A DNA stretch of 64,000 nt from Costus lasius. Its lineage: Eukaryota; Streptophyta; Magnoliopsida; Zingiberales; Costaceae. The position numbers were made by a program, and so were the translations under genes. The notes under the pieces were generated by a model, which saw nothing but the letters and a program-made list of their open reading frames with translations, did no database searches and was not told where the DNA came from. The number at the start of each line of letters is the position of its first letter. The stretch's first letter is position 1. The stretch covers positions 88,634,665-88,698,664 of the forward strand of contig CM050453.2 in assembly GCA_027563935.2 (NCBI GenBank), written 5' to 3'. This document shows, piece by piece, positions 12,005 through 23,440 of this stretch.

Positions 12005-12180
12005 CTTCTTATTCATGGGTACTGGGTACCGCATGTGAGGCTCACATATGTTTTACATGTGCAGGAGCTCGGAAGAAGTGAAACGATTAGGCTTGGTGGG
12101 ATCGACTCTCGGGTCAGGGACGGAGCATTGGATGCTGCTGTTGATATCATCTCACTGCCTTGAAGACTTTATCTAGAACT
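12005..12180 (+). pseudogene. Copia protease remnant
   Basis: Reading across frames gives a trace of the Copia protease start: a Ser-Trp-Val-Leu-Gly-Thr-Ala stretch where W-x-L-D-T-G is expected, followed by A-H-I-C. The catalytic Asp has become Gly. Only about 60 residues are recognisable. Confidence 0.5.
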
Positions 12181-12499
12181 TTGCTATTATGTATCAGCTT
12201 ATGTATTAGAACATCATTCCTTTTGGAAAGGATTTCAGTTTGAAATAATAAATGATATTTTTCTTTAATCTGAGATGTTCTATTGAAGTGATACAGTTGA
12301 TAATAGTTTATAGTTCTACATGTAACACAAGATCAGATCCAATGATTCAATAAACACCCTCTTATAGCATTGTCTCTTGAACCATAGAACAATGGTCACA
12401 TCCAAAGGTCCATGGACTATTGGGATCATTATCCTTTCAGGATTATGATACATGTGAGCCTAGTTCAAAGGAATAATGTGACAGATGCTGCCTTCACCA

Positions 12500-13101
12500 T
12501 AAAGGGTGGAAGGACTATTGGCTTGTTGGATCTATTACACAGCAATGTATGTGGACCCATGTAAACAAGCACTAAGAGGTGTTATATGCTTCATCAGGTT
12601 TGGGTATGCCTTATCCAACCCAAGAACTTTGGAGAAATCCAAGAAGTTCAAAATGAAGTACAGAATCAAATTGGAGGATCTATTAAAGCACTTTGATTGG
12701 ATCAAGGTGATTAGTGGAAAATTTGATGACTATCCTAAGGAGTGTGGGGATTATCTCACAGCTTACTTAGTACACCACTGTGTGGTGAATTTCAAAGAAA
12801 GAAAAAGGAACACATTGGATGTGGTTCCATCTTTGAATAGTCATGCAAATATACTACTGTGATGTCATGCAAACAGATGTACTGTCACTCCATTTGAAAG
12901 TATGTCTAAGTTAGCTTTTGAGTTACAAACTGCAAATATCTCATTTCTTCAATGGAATTGGGAATGTAATATGCAGTGATCTCAAAGGTATATGTGTTTG
13001 TGGTGCACTATAGAGTGCTAATTCTATCCCAAAGAGAACAAAATATTTTGTTGCTCAAATTACTATCTCTCTTGAGAAAGTATTTCTTTTAAAAGAAGTT
13101 A
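12500..13101 (+). pseudogene. Copia integrase remnant with internal deletions
   Basis: In shifting frames I read LLDLLHSNVCGPM (the start of the integrase core), EVQNEVQNQIGGSIKAL, KFDDYPKECG, then SLEKVFLLKEVSG, which matches the C-terminal end of Copia integrases. Large pieces between these are missing, and the order is conserved. The ORF 12506-12862 is in the wrong frame for most of it. Confidence 0.6.
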
Positions 13102-13413
13102 GTGGGAGTAGATTTGATTGGGACAGGGTCCAGAATCAACCACAATAAAATTAGACACAGATGGAGAGCAAAATCTCACATACAGGTTGAAAGTCAACAT
13201 GAGGTTCAAGTAACACAGGAACCACATAAGTCTGAATCGATTCGATATGCTGGGCATGACGAATTTTTCATCAAGGATGAACCTAAGACTTATGAGGAAA
13301 TGAAAGCGGTCGGTGGACCAGATTCCAAGAAATGGCTAAGGGCCATAAGAACCATAATGGACTCCATGTCTGCTAATCAAGTCTGGGACTTGGATGAGCT
13401 GCCAAAGGGGTAA
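13102..13413 (+). pseudogene. Copia RT N-terminal fragment
   Basis: The 103-residue piece contains PKTYEEMKAVGGPDSKKWLR and the DSMSANQVWDLDELPKG phrase, the standard integrase-RT linker and the first RT segment of plant Copia. It stops at LPKG; in intact relatives the RT continues for several hundred residues. Confidence 0.8.
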
Positions 13414-13749
13414 TTCCCACAGGCTGTAAAATAAATATTCTAGGAAGATAGACATGGAAGGTAACATTGTTACCTTGAAAGGCAAGCTAGTCCACTGGGT
13501 GGATAATAATGAAATTTTTCACCAATAGCTGAGTTTTAAGTCCATTAGGAATCTGCATGTTATAATTGCATGATCAGTTATGGCGCGTTGTTATGAAAAC
13601 TGCCTTTCTTGCATAGACGTCTGAAAAGATAGCCAGAAGGTTTTCATATCAAGGCCATAAAAATATGCATGGTATTATACAAGCATGTTTAAAAGAGCCT
13701 GTGTTTACAAGAAGATCAATGCGAGCACCTTAATAGTATTTCTTGTTCT

Positions 13750-14714
13750 GAATCATTGATGATATTCTCCTCACATGGAATGACATCTCAGCTCTTCACA
13801 TGGTGAAGAAAAGGCTTGAGATGTATTTCGAGAAGAATGATCTAGGGAATGATGCCTACATCCTAGGCATGTGGATCTATAGATAGAGATCCAAGAAAGT
13901 CATTGCCCTTTAGTCAATCTATGTTCATCCAAGAGTTTCTGGAGAGGTTTATATTGGATGATTCCAAATAGTGATACCTTCCAGGAAGATATGGTCTGAC
14001 TCTCTCAAGGATGTTGTGTCCTAAGACACAGCTGGAGAGTAATAACATAGGTCTAAAATCCTGATACATGGTGTATAGGATGGATCATGTTTTGAGTAAT
14101 ATACACAAGACCATTTGTGGCAAATGCTTGGAGCATAGCCAGCAAGTTTCAATCAGATCTTAGTGTTTAACACTAGATAGCTGTGAAAGCAATCCTTATA
14201 TACTTGGGAAGTATAAAGGATTGAAGTCTAATCTATGATAGACAGGAAAGAATTTTGTGTACAGGGGTACACTGACACTTCGTTCCAGTCTAATGACTAT
14301 TGATCACAGCTAGGATTTGCGCTTTGCCTTGTTGTGGTGTTGTGTGCTGAAAGAGCATTATGCAAACCATAGTGGCAAAATTCTACAAATAAGGCTGAGT
14401 ACATTGCAGCTTATTGTGGCAGCCAAGGAAGCAGCTTCATTTATTTGAACTTGATTTAGTTCCTGGTGCTTGATGGTCCAGTATAGTTCTTACTAGGGCC
14501 ATAGCATAAGTAAAGGAACTTAGTGCTAAAGTATGTACCGCAACATATCATCTGATCTTAGAGATCATGGAAAAGGATGATGATCAAATTTGTTAAAAAT
14601 AAACACAGAAAGCAATCTGGAAAAACCCACTGACATAGCCTCTGGCGCAGCGGAAGCTAAATGGGTCATACTAGAGACATTGGAACTGACTAAACATCAG
14701 TTGCCCTTGGTCTT
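13750..14714 (+). pseudogene. Copia RT palm and RNase H remnants
   Basis: Traces in several frames include DDILLTWNDISALHMVKKRL and DLGNDAYILGMWIYR (RT palm, here with the Y-V lost from Y-V-D-D), VQGYTDTSFQSND (RNase H start) and a NPLT.PLAQRK end like the NIADPLTKPLAQ tail. Many stops and shifts. Nothing here can be translated as one protein. Confidence 0.6.
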
Positions 14715-14730
14715 AGTGCAAGTGGGAGAT
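14715..14730 (+). other. Copia polypurine tract
   Basis: GTGCAAGTGGGAGAT lies directly before the 3' LTR, where plus-strand priming occurs. Confidence 0.7.
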
Positions 14731-16985
14731 TGTTGGTGTATATGCCCTAAAGACCAATGTATGGACATGGTCAGGCATTGTTTGAATGTACTTTGATAAG
14801 AACTATTACTCTTTATATAGGCATGGTCGTTATTATGCAGACTTCTCTGCCTGCGTTGATGTATTGAGTTGCATGTATAATGTCCCAGGAGTTTGGATTG
14901 GATCCATTCTCATAAGCTATCCCTAGACAAGGTACCTTAGCAGATATGGGACAGCTTTGGTACATGTAAGACTGGTGTATGGGCTGGTTAAGTGCGGGGC
15001 ACAGTAACGCAGACATACAGGTGCATTGGATGCACTGGAGTGATCCACCGTGAGTATTGACTTGTCTAGTCAACAAGTCAATCTCACATGCAAGAGGTTT
15101 GCATTGATCCATAGACTTGAGGTATTCATGTCTAGATTTGATGATGGATATGCTTTGATATAGTCTTACGTCTCTCCATAATTGGGGGACCAAAACGACT
15201 GTCATTGGGCATGTCATAAGTCATGTAGAGACATGGATGACCAACAGTAGGATTTGCCCCTTCCTTAATGGAAGCATGATATCCACTCGGGGTGCCCCAC
15301 CTTATTGGTGCATGACAAGAATGTGTGGCCACACTTGTTGAGTCATGACCAATGCATTGGATTGATAAACTTGAGACTAATCCAATAACAGGATATCAGT
15401 TTAGGCAAAGGGATCTATAATGCAATGGGAATCCTCGTTGCTTGTTAGGAGTTGTTGCCATAATGACTTAAGTCCTATGACATGGGTAGTAGTGATGTGT
15501 TGCAAGATACCCCTCACTACTTATGATGTTTACATCATTGCCATCGTCATATGGATCCTACGGGGTCACACGCAATAGACTCTTGACGTTGCTTTAATCA
15601 GAAGCCTTATGATCAAGTTATTGGATAACTTGGATCCATTTGGAAGATTTCATCAGCGCCAATGGGCCTGATGAGTTGGAAGAAGGTTATTGGAGCCAAA
15701 CTTCATTTTTGGCAGGTTGACCCGAAATTGACCTAAATTGGTCACATTTGGATTAGGATTGCATTGGATTAGATCCAATGGCTTAATCAACCCATGCCAT
15801 GAAGTTTGGGCTAGCTCATTATCCAATGAGGCCCAATAATTAGTTGTCATAAAGAGGAATTGGCTTAAAAGGGTATAATGGGGAGAAATCTCACCCCATT
15901 GGCGCCTAGGGGCATAATGGGGTGAGGGAGGCACCTTTGCTTCATTATGGAAGTAAAGGGCGCCTAGCCCCTCTTCCTTAGATGGAATACTTGCCTCTAA
16001 GGCAAGTCTTGGGGCTGATATGGCTTGAGAACTTTTATGGGAAGTTCCTAGGCGCATAAGGATATAGGGAAGAGGTATATGGTAATGTCTTGGAGACTTA
16101 CCTTAACTCAGACCCTAGTTTCTCTCAAGACACCACCCTAGCCGAATTCCTCATGCATGTTGCGCCTAGCCCTTCTCCTTGGATGGAATGCATGCCTCTA
16201 AGACATGTCTTGGGCTGATATGGCCATTGGGAAAATTAGGATAGGTTGAATGAGGTTTATGGTAAAGTCTTGGAGACTTTCCTTACCTCAAGACTCTTTT
16301 ATCCTAGCCGCCCACTTGGCATGATCCTAGCCATTGCCCTAGCTGCCCCTTGTCCTATTAATAGGACCCTTGCCGCCCCCTCTCAAAAGGTTGATTCGTG
16401 TGGACAACATCTTGGAGGAGTGACATATCTCTTGGAGAGACTTGGAGTGCAAGGGGCGAGAGTAACATAGGCTTGGCGCAAACTTCTTCCTTGGAGCTGC
16501 AAGTTCTTCCTCTCCCTCTCTTCTTGGCGCAAGGACTCTTAGTGCTTGGTGGCATCTCCACAAGCTCTCTCCCTTCCTTGGCCATAGGCGCACCTTGCTT
16601 GAAGGTGGCACAAGCAAAGAAGAAGAAGGAAGCAACTTGGCGGCATCATCTTCCTCCTCATCTCTTCTTGGCGCTTTCATCTTGGAGGTGGCGCAAGAGA
16701 AGTGAAGGAACCCTAAGGCTTGATTCTCTTCCCGAGGCTAGCACCAAGCGTGGAAGGGAGCAACGATCAAGGAGTCGACGCGTGGATACTTGTAGAGGGC
16801 GAACACTTGGGCGCCTTCAACATGGCTTCGGCAACTAAACAAGCGAAAGAGGTACATCTCTAACACATCCTTGTGTCTTCTCTCTCGCATGGATCCTTGG
16901 GACCGGAATATGTTTCGGGTGTAATGATTCTTCCGCTGCGTCCTGGGACTGCAAAATTTTAAATTACACCCGGTATTCCCTAACA
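14731..16985 (+). repeat. Copia 3' LTR (2255 bp)
   Basis: It is nearly identical to the 5' LTR. The main difference is about 17 extra bases near 16090-16115 (GACTTACCTTAACTC region). The TATTAATA palindrome recurs at about 16352-16367. It ends CCCTAACA, followed by TTCTC. Confidence 0.93.
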
Positions 16986-17822
16986 TTCTCCTCCTCCAAG
17001 CGTAGCTTCCCTTCAAATTTCATGGCCGAAGATGCGCTGTACGCGTCACGGCGGCGAAACCTAGGGCGGCGGAGAGAATCACGATTTCCCTCTCGACAGT
17101 GGATGAAAATTAGGGCTTTGGTCTGAGTCGCCTCCTCCCGATTCCAACTCCTCTTTGCTTCTTACGGATCTTCAAATTATGGCCTGGATTGTCCGCAATC
17201 AAACATGCAAAAATCGGGCTTCAAAAGCTCCGTGAAAATTGCATTTGCAGGTTAAAATTAAGGCCGTAAAACTGATTACGGCAGTGTCGTAATTTCAGCA
17301 AAGTTCTCGGTACAGAAATCATCCGGAATTACGGTACCGTGAAATCCATTACGGCAGTGCCATCTTTTCATCAAATCTCTCGGGTGAAAAATTGACTTGA
17401 AATACGGCCCGTAAATTCCATTACGGCAGTGCCGTATTTTCTGTGAAACTTTCTGTTCAAAATCGTCCCAAAATACGGTAACACTCAGAAAATATGGCAG
17501 TACCATGGTTTCTTCTGTAAGTGCAGTGAAATTACGGTACCGTAATTTAGATTACGGTAGTGCCGTAATTTGGGTTTGAGCTCCAATTTTCTTGAATTTG
17601 ACATGTAATCTCCTCTTGATGGTGGGAATTCATCCATGCATCTAGAATTGCTTGAAAACGCCTGAAAATCATGCCTTTTTACCTGAAATTCATTGAAAAC
17701 CAAAAAGAGTGTAGATTCCGCAATATTTGATAAAAAGGCATGAAAATAAGCAAAGGGTATGAATATGACACAAAAATATCTATCAAAGGGAACAAAATTT
17801 ACTATAAATTTCGGTGTCATCA
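16986..17822 (-). repeat. A1 5' LTR, second part (with TSD copy)
   Basis: It starts with the duplicated TTCTC and continues the LTR to GGTGTCATCA at 17813-17822. It holds the same dyad cluster as the 3' LTR (about 17275-17570). The flanking bases 17823-17827 (GGCAA) would be the A1 target-site duplication; the partner lies outside the window. Confidence 0.85.
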
Positions 17823-18320
17823 GGCAAACGAATACAACTTCACCCATGCATTGTGATGACATCAATCGTGTTGAATGAGTTCAATGTAGCCGAGATGGAT
17901 CCGGACCCAAGCGGGTATCAGATGAAGTGGATCGAAAACACGCTTTGATCCGAGCGGTTAGGCGAATGATGGGGCGAGGCGACGCCCTTGCTCGTGACGT
18001 GCAACCGTCACCGCAGCGAAACCCTTCCACCACCTTTGCTTACCTTTTGCCGCCGCTCCACTACTCGTGTCACGTGTCAGACGGCGTCTAGACGTCGACG
18101 AAGGCGAGCCGAGCTGAGAGCAAGTGTCGCCGAGGAGTTGCGAGCGGGCGTAGTCGAAGCTTCGCGAAGGCCCACTACTACTCTCGATGGTGATCTTTGC
18201 ATCCGAGATTCTCCAATCAACGTGGACGCGTCAGCGACGATCGGCGACGGCGTGATCGAAAGACGGCGACGGTGGGATCGAGAGAAGGCGACGGTGGAAA
18301 GCTGGGTTTAAAAACCCTAA
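17823..18320. other. GC-rich segment of unknown origin
   Basis: It is much richer in GC and CG dinucleotides than its surroundings. The plus strand has two overlapping open frames (17988-18311 and 18197-18391), rich in Arg and Ser, with no domain I recognise. It could be a captured gene 5' end or part of a TE; it ends near AAAACCCTAATTTCTC. Confidence 0.4.
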
Positions 18321-19434
18321 TTTCTCAGTCGCCGACGGAGGCAATGACAGTGAAATTGGGTTTTGATTTTTGTTTTTTTTTAAAACCGTAAGGAAGAAAA
18401 ATAGGTTTAAAGAGTAAGAAAGAAAAATTTGTAATAAAAAATTTTGAGAACAGATGTGATGTAAATTTTAAACAGATTCAATACATATAAACAGATTAAA
18501 CCTAATGCAATTTAATATTTTAAAACAATAAGAATAAAAAGATGCATTGATCAAGAAATAATTTAATCTAAACTAGCCATAAATTCACCTAAGATTGTTA
18601 GCACGAGTGTAGATTAAACTATTTCTAATTAATCAACAAAAATAACATAATTAAAATAAGAACAAAAGAACTTGGAGGCGCGGAGAAACCTGCTGTCCTT
18701 AGGTAAATTTCTGGGCCCTCGTGTGAGCAAAATCCAAGATTCTTCTGCTGTGGATCACGATCATGGAGAAGTTGAATGACCACCTTTGGATTTTGAGCAG
18801 CAAAAGAGGAAAGAAAGCTGAGGGGATCTTGCAAACGCTATTAGCTATGCAATTTCTGTTGTGTCTAAACCCAAGAGTCAGATGCCAATTTATAGGCTAA
18901 ACCCCCACTGTTAGAACCGTTGGATTAAATCCGACGGCTATCACAAATGTGCTACTAATAATCTTGCTAAATTAAAATAGAAAATGAAATAAATAAAATA
19001 TAAAATAATTAAAAATAGAAAAATAAAAAGAAAAGTTTTAAATTTAAATTCCAACACGATGAACGTCGACGTACGCACCTCCCAAACAATCTTTGCACCA
19101 GTCATGAATTTTGAGTGCAAGTTCCTTTTTTCTTTTTCTTTTTTTTTTGATAAATTAGGATCACTATTTGGATTAGATCTGGACCTCCTAGATCGATTTG
19201 CTCTCTCCTTTTCTTTTTTGCCGAGAGACCCTCCTTGAGGCCGTCCCTTCTCAATTCTTTTTTTGTTTTGCTCAATGATGCCTTCTTTTCTTGCGTCGTT
19301 CATTTCTTTTGTCTCCCCGTACGAGTTCTTCGCATCTATGTATCTCTTTTACTTTTCTTCCTCAATTTTAGTCTTCATCCTCTTTTATTAGACCATGCAC
19401 CTTCTCTTCTCTTCTCTTTTTTCCTTCATTCACT
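18321..19434. other. AT-rich intergenic stretch
   Basis: I see no gene. On the minus strand, CCTATAAATTGG near 18890 is TATA-like and sits upstream of a short Ser/Gln-rich open frame (18625-18834) of unknown meaning. From 19230 on the plus strand becomes strongly CT-rich. Confidence 0.4.
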
Positions 19435-19534
19435 CGTATCACTTCTCTCTCCTCTTTTTTTGCTCTCCCCTCCTTTTTTATTATCGTATCACTTCTCTCT
19501 CCTCTTTTTTTGCTCTCCCCTCCTTTTTTATTAT
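19435..19534 (+). repeat. 50-bp CT-rich tandem repeat, two copies
   Basis: The unit starts CGTATCACTTCTCTC and ends TTTTTTATTAT. The copies at 19435-19484 and 19485-19534 look identical. Confidence 0.85.
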
Positions 19535-19552
19535 CTCACATCACTCTTCGCT

Positions 19553-19890
19553 GGGGGGGGGGGGGGGGAGGACATGATGCAATTAACCATCATGTGTTCT
19601 TACTCCTACTAAAGCTAAATAAAAATTACAATCCTAAAATTACTTTGGGGGGGGGGGGGGGTGGGGTTGAACATGATGCAACCTACTAAAGCTAAATAAA
19701 AATTATAAATTACAGTCCTATAATTACTTGAAAGGGGGGGGGGGGGGTGGAACATGATGCAATTAACCATCATGTATTCTTACTCCTACTAAAGCTAAAT
19801 AAAAATTACAGTCCTATAATTACTTTGGGGCGGGGGGGGGGGGGGGGGTGAACATGATGCAATTAACCATCTATGTGTTCCTACTGCAGA
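19553..19890 (+). repeat. Tandem repeat with long G runs, four units
   Basis: Each unit begins with a G run (19553-19568, 19647-19661, 19734-19747 and 19827-19848, the last broken by one C). The run is followed by GAACATGATGCAATTAACC..., CTACTAAAGCTAAATAAAAAT and ACAGTCCTATAATTACTT. The period is about 87-94 bases. The second unit has lost part of the unique segment. The last unit is cut short before the solo LTR. Confidence 0.88.
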
Positions 19891-21109
19891 AAAATAAATA
19901 CTCCTCTTTTTGTTTGGTGTATATGCCCTAGGACCTAGTTTTGGTCCACTTATGTACTACTTGACTTTGATATTTATATCATTCTGGCATTGTCGTTATC
20001 TATGTTTGTTTACATCTGCGCATATGTACTAACATGATAATGTCCCTGGAGACAGATTGGATCTGTGCTCGAACTATAGTCCCCAGTCGATGTACCTTAG
20101 TGGATAAGGGACAGCTCTGGTACATGTGAGACTGGTATATGGGCTGGTTACGCACGAGGTGCTAATGCAGACATATGGGTATATCAGTGGTGGATATACT
20201 GGACCGACCCGCTGTGAGGCTCTGACTTGGTGTCATGAGTTAACCTCACAAGTGACAGGAGATGCATTGATCCCTTGACTTGAGGTCATTGACTCTTTTG
20301 TATTGTTAGGAACATGCTTTGATACAACCTAACGCCTCGCCGTAGCAGGGAGGTCATAACGGTTGTCATTGGGTATGTGACGACCCATATGAGAAGATCA
20401 ATGGACAGACATAGGATTTGCCCCTTCCTACGGGAAGCTTGATATCCACGGGGCCCCCCTATGGTTGCATGACTGAAAGTGTATGGCCATACCCAGGTGA
20501 AAGCCTGATTTAGTCATGACCATGAGATTGGGTGAAAACAAAGTGGTGACACACTTTGTCCAATCAGATATCAGTTCGGCAAAGAGACTGTAATGCATCT
20601 GTATCTTGTTGCGATGATGGGGATGTCGATGTGATATCCATTCCGAAGACTTGGGTAGCAGCGATGCACTGCTAGGTTCCAATTACTGCTTGTGATGACT
20701 CAGTTCATCACTACCAACGTCTGAGGAACCTACAGGGTCGCACAACTTGAACTCGGGTTCTCGCATTGATCGGGTAGCCTATTGATTGAGTTATTGGATA
20801 ACTCAGATCTGTTTGGGAGAATCCATCAGCACCACTGTGCTAGATGAGATGAAAGGAATCATTTGGAGCTAACTTATTTTTTGGGCCTAGTAGGCCAAAT
20901 GGGCCCAATAGACTAAGTTGGGCTAATAAGCCAAATGGGCTCAATGAGCCATTTGGGCCAATGGGCCAAGTGGAATGGCGCAAGCAACTTGGAGTGAGCT
21001 TGGCGCATTTCCATGAGGTGGACAAACCCAAGTTGGCATCTTCTTAAGGTAGGAAGCTTGGAGCTTCTCACTTGGAGAGGATGAATCTACTTGGGCGAAT
21101 TGGGCTTTA

Positions 21110-21246
21110 CCTCTTGAAGAGGTGTGTCTCTTCATGAAGAGGTGAATGAACTTGGGCGCATGGGACATGGAATGGGCGAATTGGGTTTTACCTCTTGAAG
21201 AGGTGTGTCTCTTCATGAAGAGGTGTGTCTCTTCACTTGTGAAGAG
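21110..21246 (+). promoter_or_regulatory. Dyad cluster in the solo LTR promoter
   Basis: An 81-bp tandem duplication carries perfect palindromes CCTCTTGAAGAGG (21110 and 21191) and CTCTTCATGAAGAG (21128 and 21209), plus CTCTTCACTTGTGAAGAG (21229-21246). They sit just upstream of a TATA box, as expected for upstream promoter elements. Confidence 0.6.
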
Positions 21247-21263
21247 GTGCACCTATTCATGGG

Positions 21264-21270
21264 TATATAA
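21264..21270 (+). promoter_or_regulatory. TATA box of the solo LTR
   Basis: TATATAA in the context GGGTATATAAACCCCC is followed by a C run at about 21282-21293, near the expected start site. Confidence 0.65.
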
Positions 21271-21829
21271 ACCCCCTTCCTCCCCCCCCCCCCTTGTTGA
21301 GGTTGTTGCATTGTTGCCTTCTCGCCCTTTGTCCCCTTGTCGCCACTCCTAAAAAGAGGGAGAGAAATGTTTGCCCATTGCCTCTCCTCTTCCCTTTAGT
21401 GAGTTAGGAGCTTTGGAAGTTCCTTGGCGCCCTCCTCTCCAAAGTTGGACTTTGGAATTGGTTGATTCCTATTTGGATCTTGGTGGAGTGCTTCAAGAGT
21501 TGGACTCCGACGAAGCTCCACCTCCTCTAGACTTGGCGCAAGTGATTGAGGAAGTCTCCCAAAGGCGTGGATCTTCTTCCCGAGGCTAGCACCGGGCGTG
21601 GAAGAAGAGGACTCGCGGATCGGGTGTGTGCGAGACTGCAGAGGGCGCACATTTGGGCACCTGCATCGCATCCATCATATTCATTGCAAGGTATCATCTC
21701 CTACTCACCGTGTCGATCTCATCGCAAGACTCGATCTTCTGGGTTTTTGGGACTGGCCTGTTTCGGGGATTGCTTCCGCTGTGCTTGTCTGTAAAAATTT
21801 TAAAATCCCCGGGGTTTCCCAACACTTTT

Positions 21830-23440
21830 TACCTTTTGATCAAGCAGCAACGTCTCCTTTTTTTGAGTCTGTTGGCATTATTTTGTTGTAAGTCTCTCGG
21901 TGCTTCTTCTTTTCTTTCAAAAAAATTATTCGCTACCAATGCTTGTATTCTCATCCTTTATCGGTCACGATTCATTTCCTTTTTTTTTTGTTTTGCGCTC
22001 TTCTCTTTTTTTTTCTTTGAAAAATTCTATCGACTATGCCTTTCTCTTCTCTCCTTGTTTGATCCTCTTAAATAGCTTTTAATCTTTTCCCTTTTTCACT
22101 TTGATTTCATTTTTATTATCCATTGTTTCCTTTTTTTGGCTGTTACCAATTTACCAGCTTTGGCTGTTACCAATTTGCCAGCTGTGCCATCATTTTTTTG
22201 GAATGTTGCTCTTTTATTTTCTGATTCCTTTGCCTTACCAAGCATTAGTGACCAAATTTCCTTTCCCATTGATGCGTTCCTTTATTTCATTTGTAGTCAA
22301 AATTAATTTTGACTATGCATATATGATTCATGGTTTAATTCAAAATCCGCATATACAAAGGATGAAACAGGCGAACATATTGTGCTCTTGTCAATTTTCT
22401 GTGCTCCTGTTTACTCATTTCCTTCTTACTTGAATCCAGATTCAGAAAATAAGTGATCCAATTGGTCTTCTCCTTTCTAGTTGTGATTCCTCTTTATTTT
22501 CTGCCTTATCAACAAAGATGGATTTAATTGTCAAAAATGCTCTCCATTTTTTTTTTTGGTGTCGCATATTTCATTTCCATGAAATGTTGCTGCACGCCCC
22601 ATGAAATGTTGCTGCACGCCAGATCGCTTCTTTGGTATGATCTTGATGTGCTTCCAAAAGTCAAAATCAATTTTGACTAGACTCCTCCGTCTACATGTTG
22701 GGTAAAAATGCATGGTTCAACAGTTATGTACACTTGTAAGTTATTAAAAAAACAAATTATTATTGTTAAAATTTTCTCAATAAAGCTAAAACATGATACA
22801 ATTCATTAATAAGATGTTTTGAACACTAGTACTTCTGAGATAGTAAAACTTTTAAATATATGAATAAAGTTTCATATATATTTTAATCATGTAACACTTC
22901 TATGATATTCTCACATATTATCAGTGTCAAATTTCGCATCATGTATTCAATGTTAAAGACTAATGTAATAATATTAAATATAAAAAAATTTGACCCAATC
23001 AACAGCCTAGTTGATCGGTCAAAATCTGAGTCTAACAATTAGCATAGTATTTTAAAACAACTTATATTGCTAAGGTGCATTAAAAAAGGAACTATTAAAG
23101 GTAAATTTTGAGCCCAATGCCTTGGTATTAACACTAAGGTTCTCACCAAATAAACTAACTCATATTATGTGCATGTTATGTATAGGAAATTAAAGAAGGT
23201 AATTACTATAGCTGAGTGAAGTTCTATAAAGTGACTAACTTAAAAAAAAAAAATAAAGGATATAATATTCCTAAGTTGTATGACATAAGACTATATTAAA
23301 TTAATTTGTTCCGCATAGTACTAAAACTTTAGAGTGAGATAAGCATATAAGGATGATGGCCATAGTTTGAATATTGCATTATATACACTATTGTAGATCA
23401 TGCGGTTTGTTGATAAATAATTCTTTCCTTGAAAAAGCAA
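21830..23440. other. AT-rich intergenic DNA
   Basis: No gene seen. Small features: two adjacent 21-bp copies (CATGAAATGTTGCTGCACGCC, about 22579-22620), a repeated GGCTGTTACCAATTT phrase (about 22138-22175), and two copies of a GTCAAAATxAATTTTGAC palindrome (about 22297 and 22660). Short open frames here are T-rich noise. Confidence 0.5.

Larger units (their letters stand above)
7724..16985 (+). mobile_element. Copia LTR retrotransposon inserted in the A1 LTR
   Basis: It has two long LTRs (7724-9961 and 14731-16985), both starting TGTTGGTGTATATGCCC and ending CCCTAACA, and a perfect 5-bp target-site duplication TTCTC (7719-7723 and 16986-16990). A primer-binding site TGGTATCAGAGC (initiator tRNA-Met type) follows the 5' LTR, and a purine-rich tract precedes the 3' LTR. 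The internal order gag, protease, integrase, RT, RNase H is that of Copia. By eye the LTRs differ by about 1-2 percent plus one indel near 16090, so insertion is recent. The interior is riddled with stops, frameshifts and deletions. The copy is non-autonomous and was probably moved by proteins of a relative. Confidence 0.95.
1..17822 (-). mobile_element. Athila-like Ty3/gypsy retrotransposon A1, interrupted by Copia
   Basis: The element reads right to left: 5' LTR (6737-17822, split by a Copia insertion), a primer-binding site matching plant tRNA-Asp, gag, protease, RT, RNase H, integrase, a long 3' untranslated part, and a 3' LTR cut by the window start. The order protease-RT-RNase H-integrase is that of Ty3/gypsy, and the protease and RT wording resembles the Athila lineage from memory. 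The internal part (631-6736) is about 6.1 kb. All coding parts are broken except a nearly whole integrase, so the copy is dead. By eye the two LTR copies differ by roughly 7 percent, an older insertion than the Copia inside it. Confidence 0.9.
19911..21824 (+). mobile_element. Solo Copia-type LTR (1914 bp)
   Basis: It starts TGTTTGGTGTATATGCCC and ends GGTTTCCCAACA, flanked by the 5-bp direct repeat CTTTT (19906-19910 and 21825-21829). It is recognisably related to the LTR of the Copia element at 7724 over its first half (GGACAGCTCTGGTACATGTG, ACTGGTATATGGGCTGGTTA) but is a distinct family. No internal region remains, so it arose by LTR-LTR recombination. Confidence 0.92.

Noticed and set aside
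19235..19612. Open frame of 125 residues in CT-rich DNA, with a hydrophobic look
   Set aside because: The CT-rich strand produces Leu/Ser/Phe runs by composition alone, and the frame runs through tandem repeats and a G run.
19911..21824. Treating this LTR as the partner of the Copia element at 7724
   Set aside because: Its sequence is related but clearly a different family. It has its own CTTTT target-site duplication.
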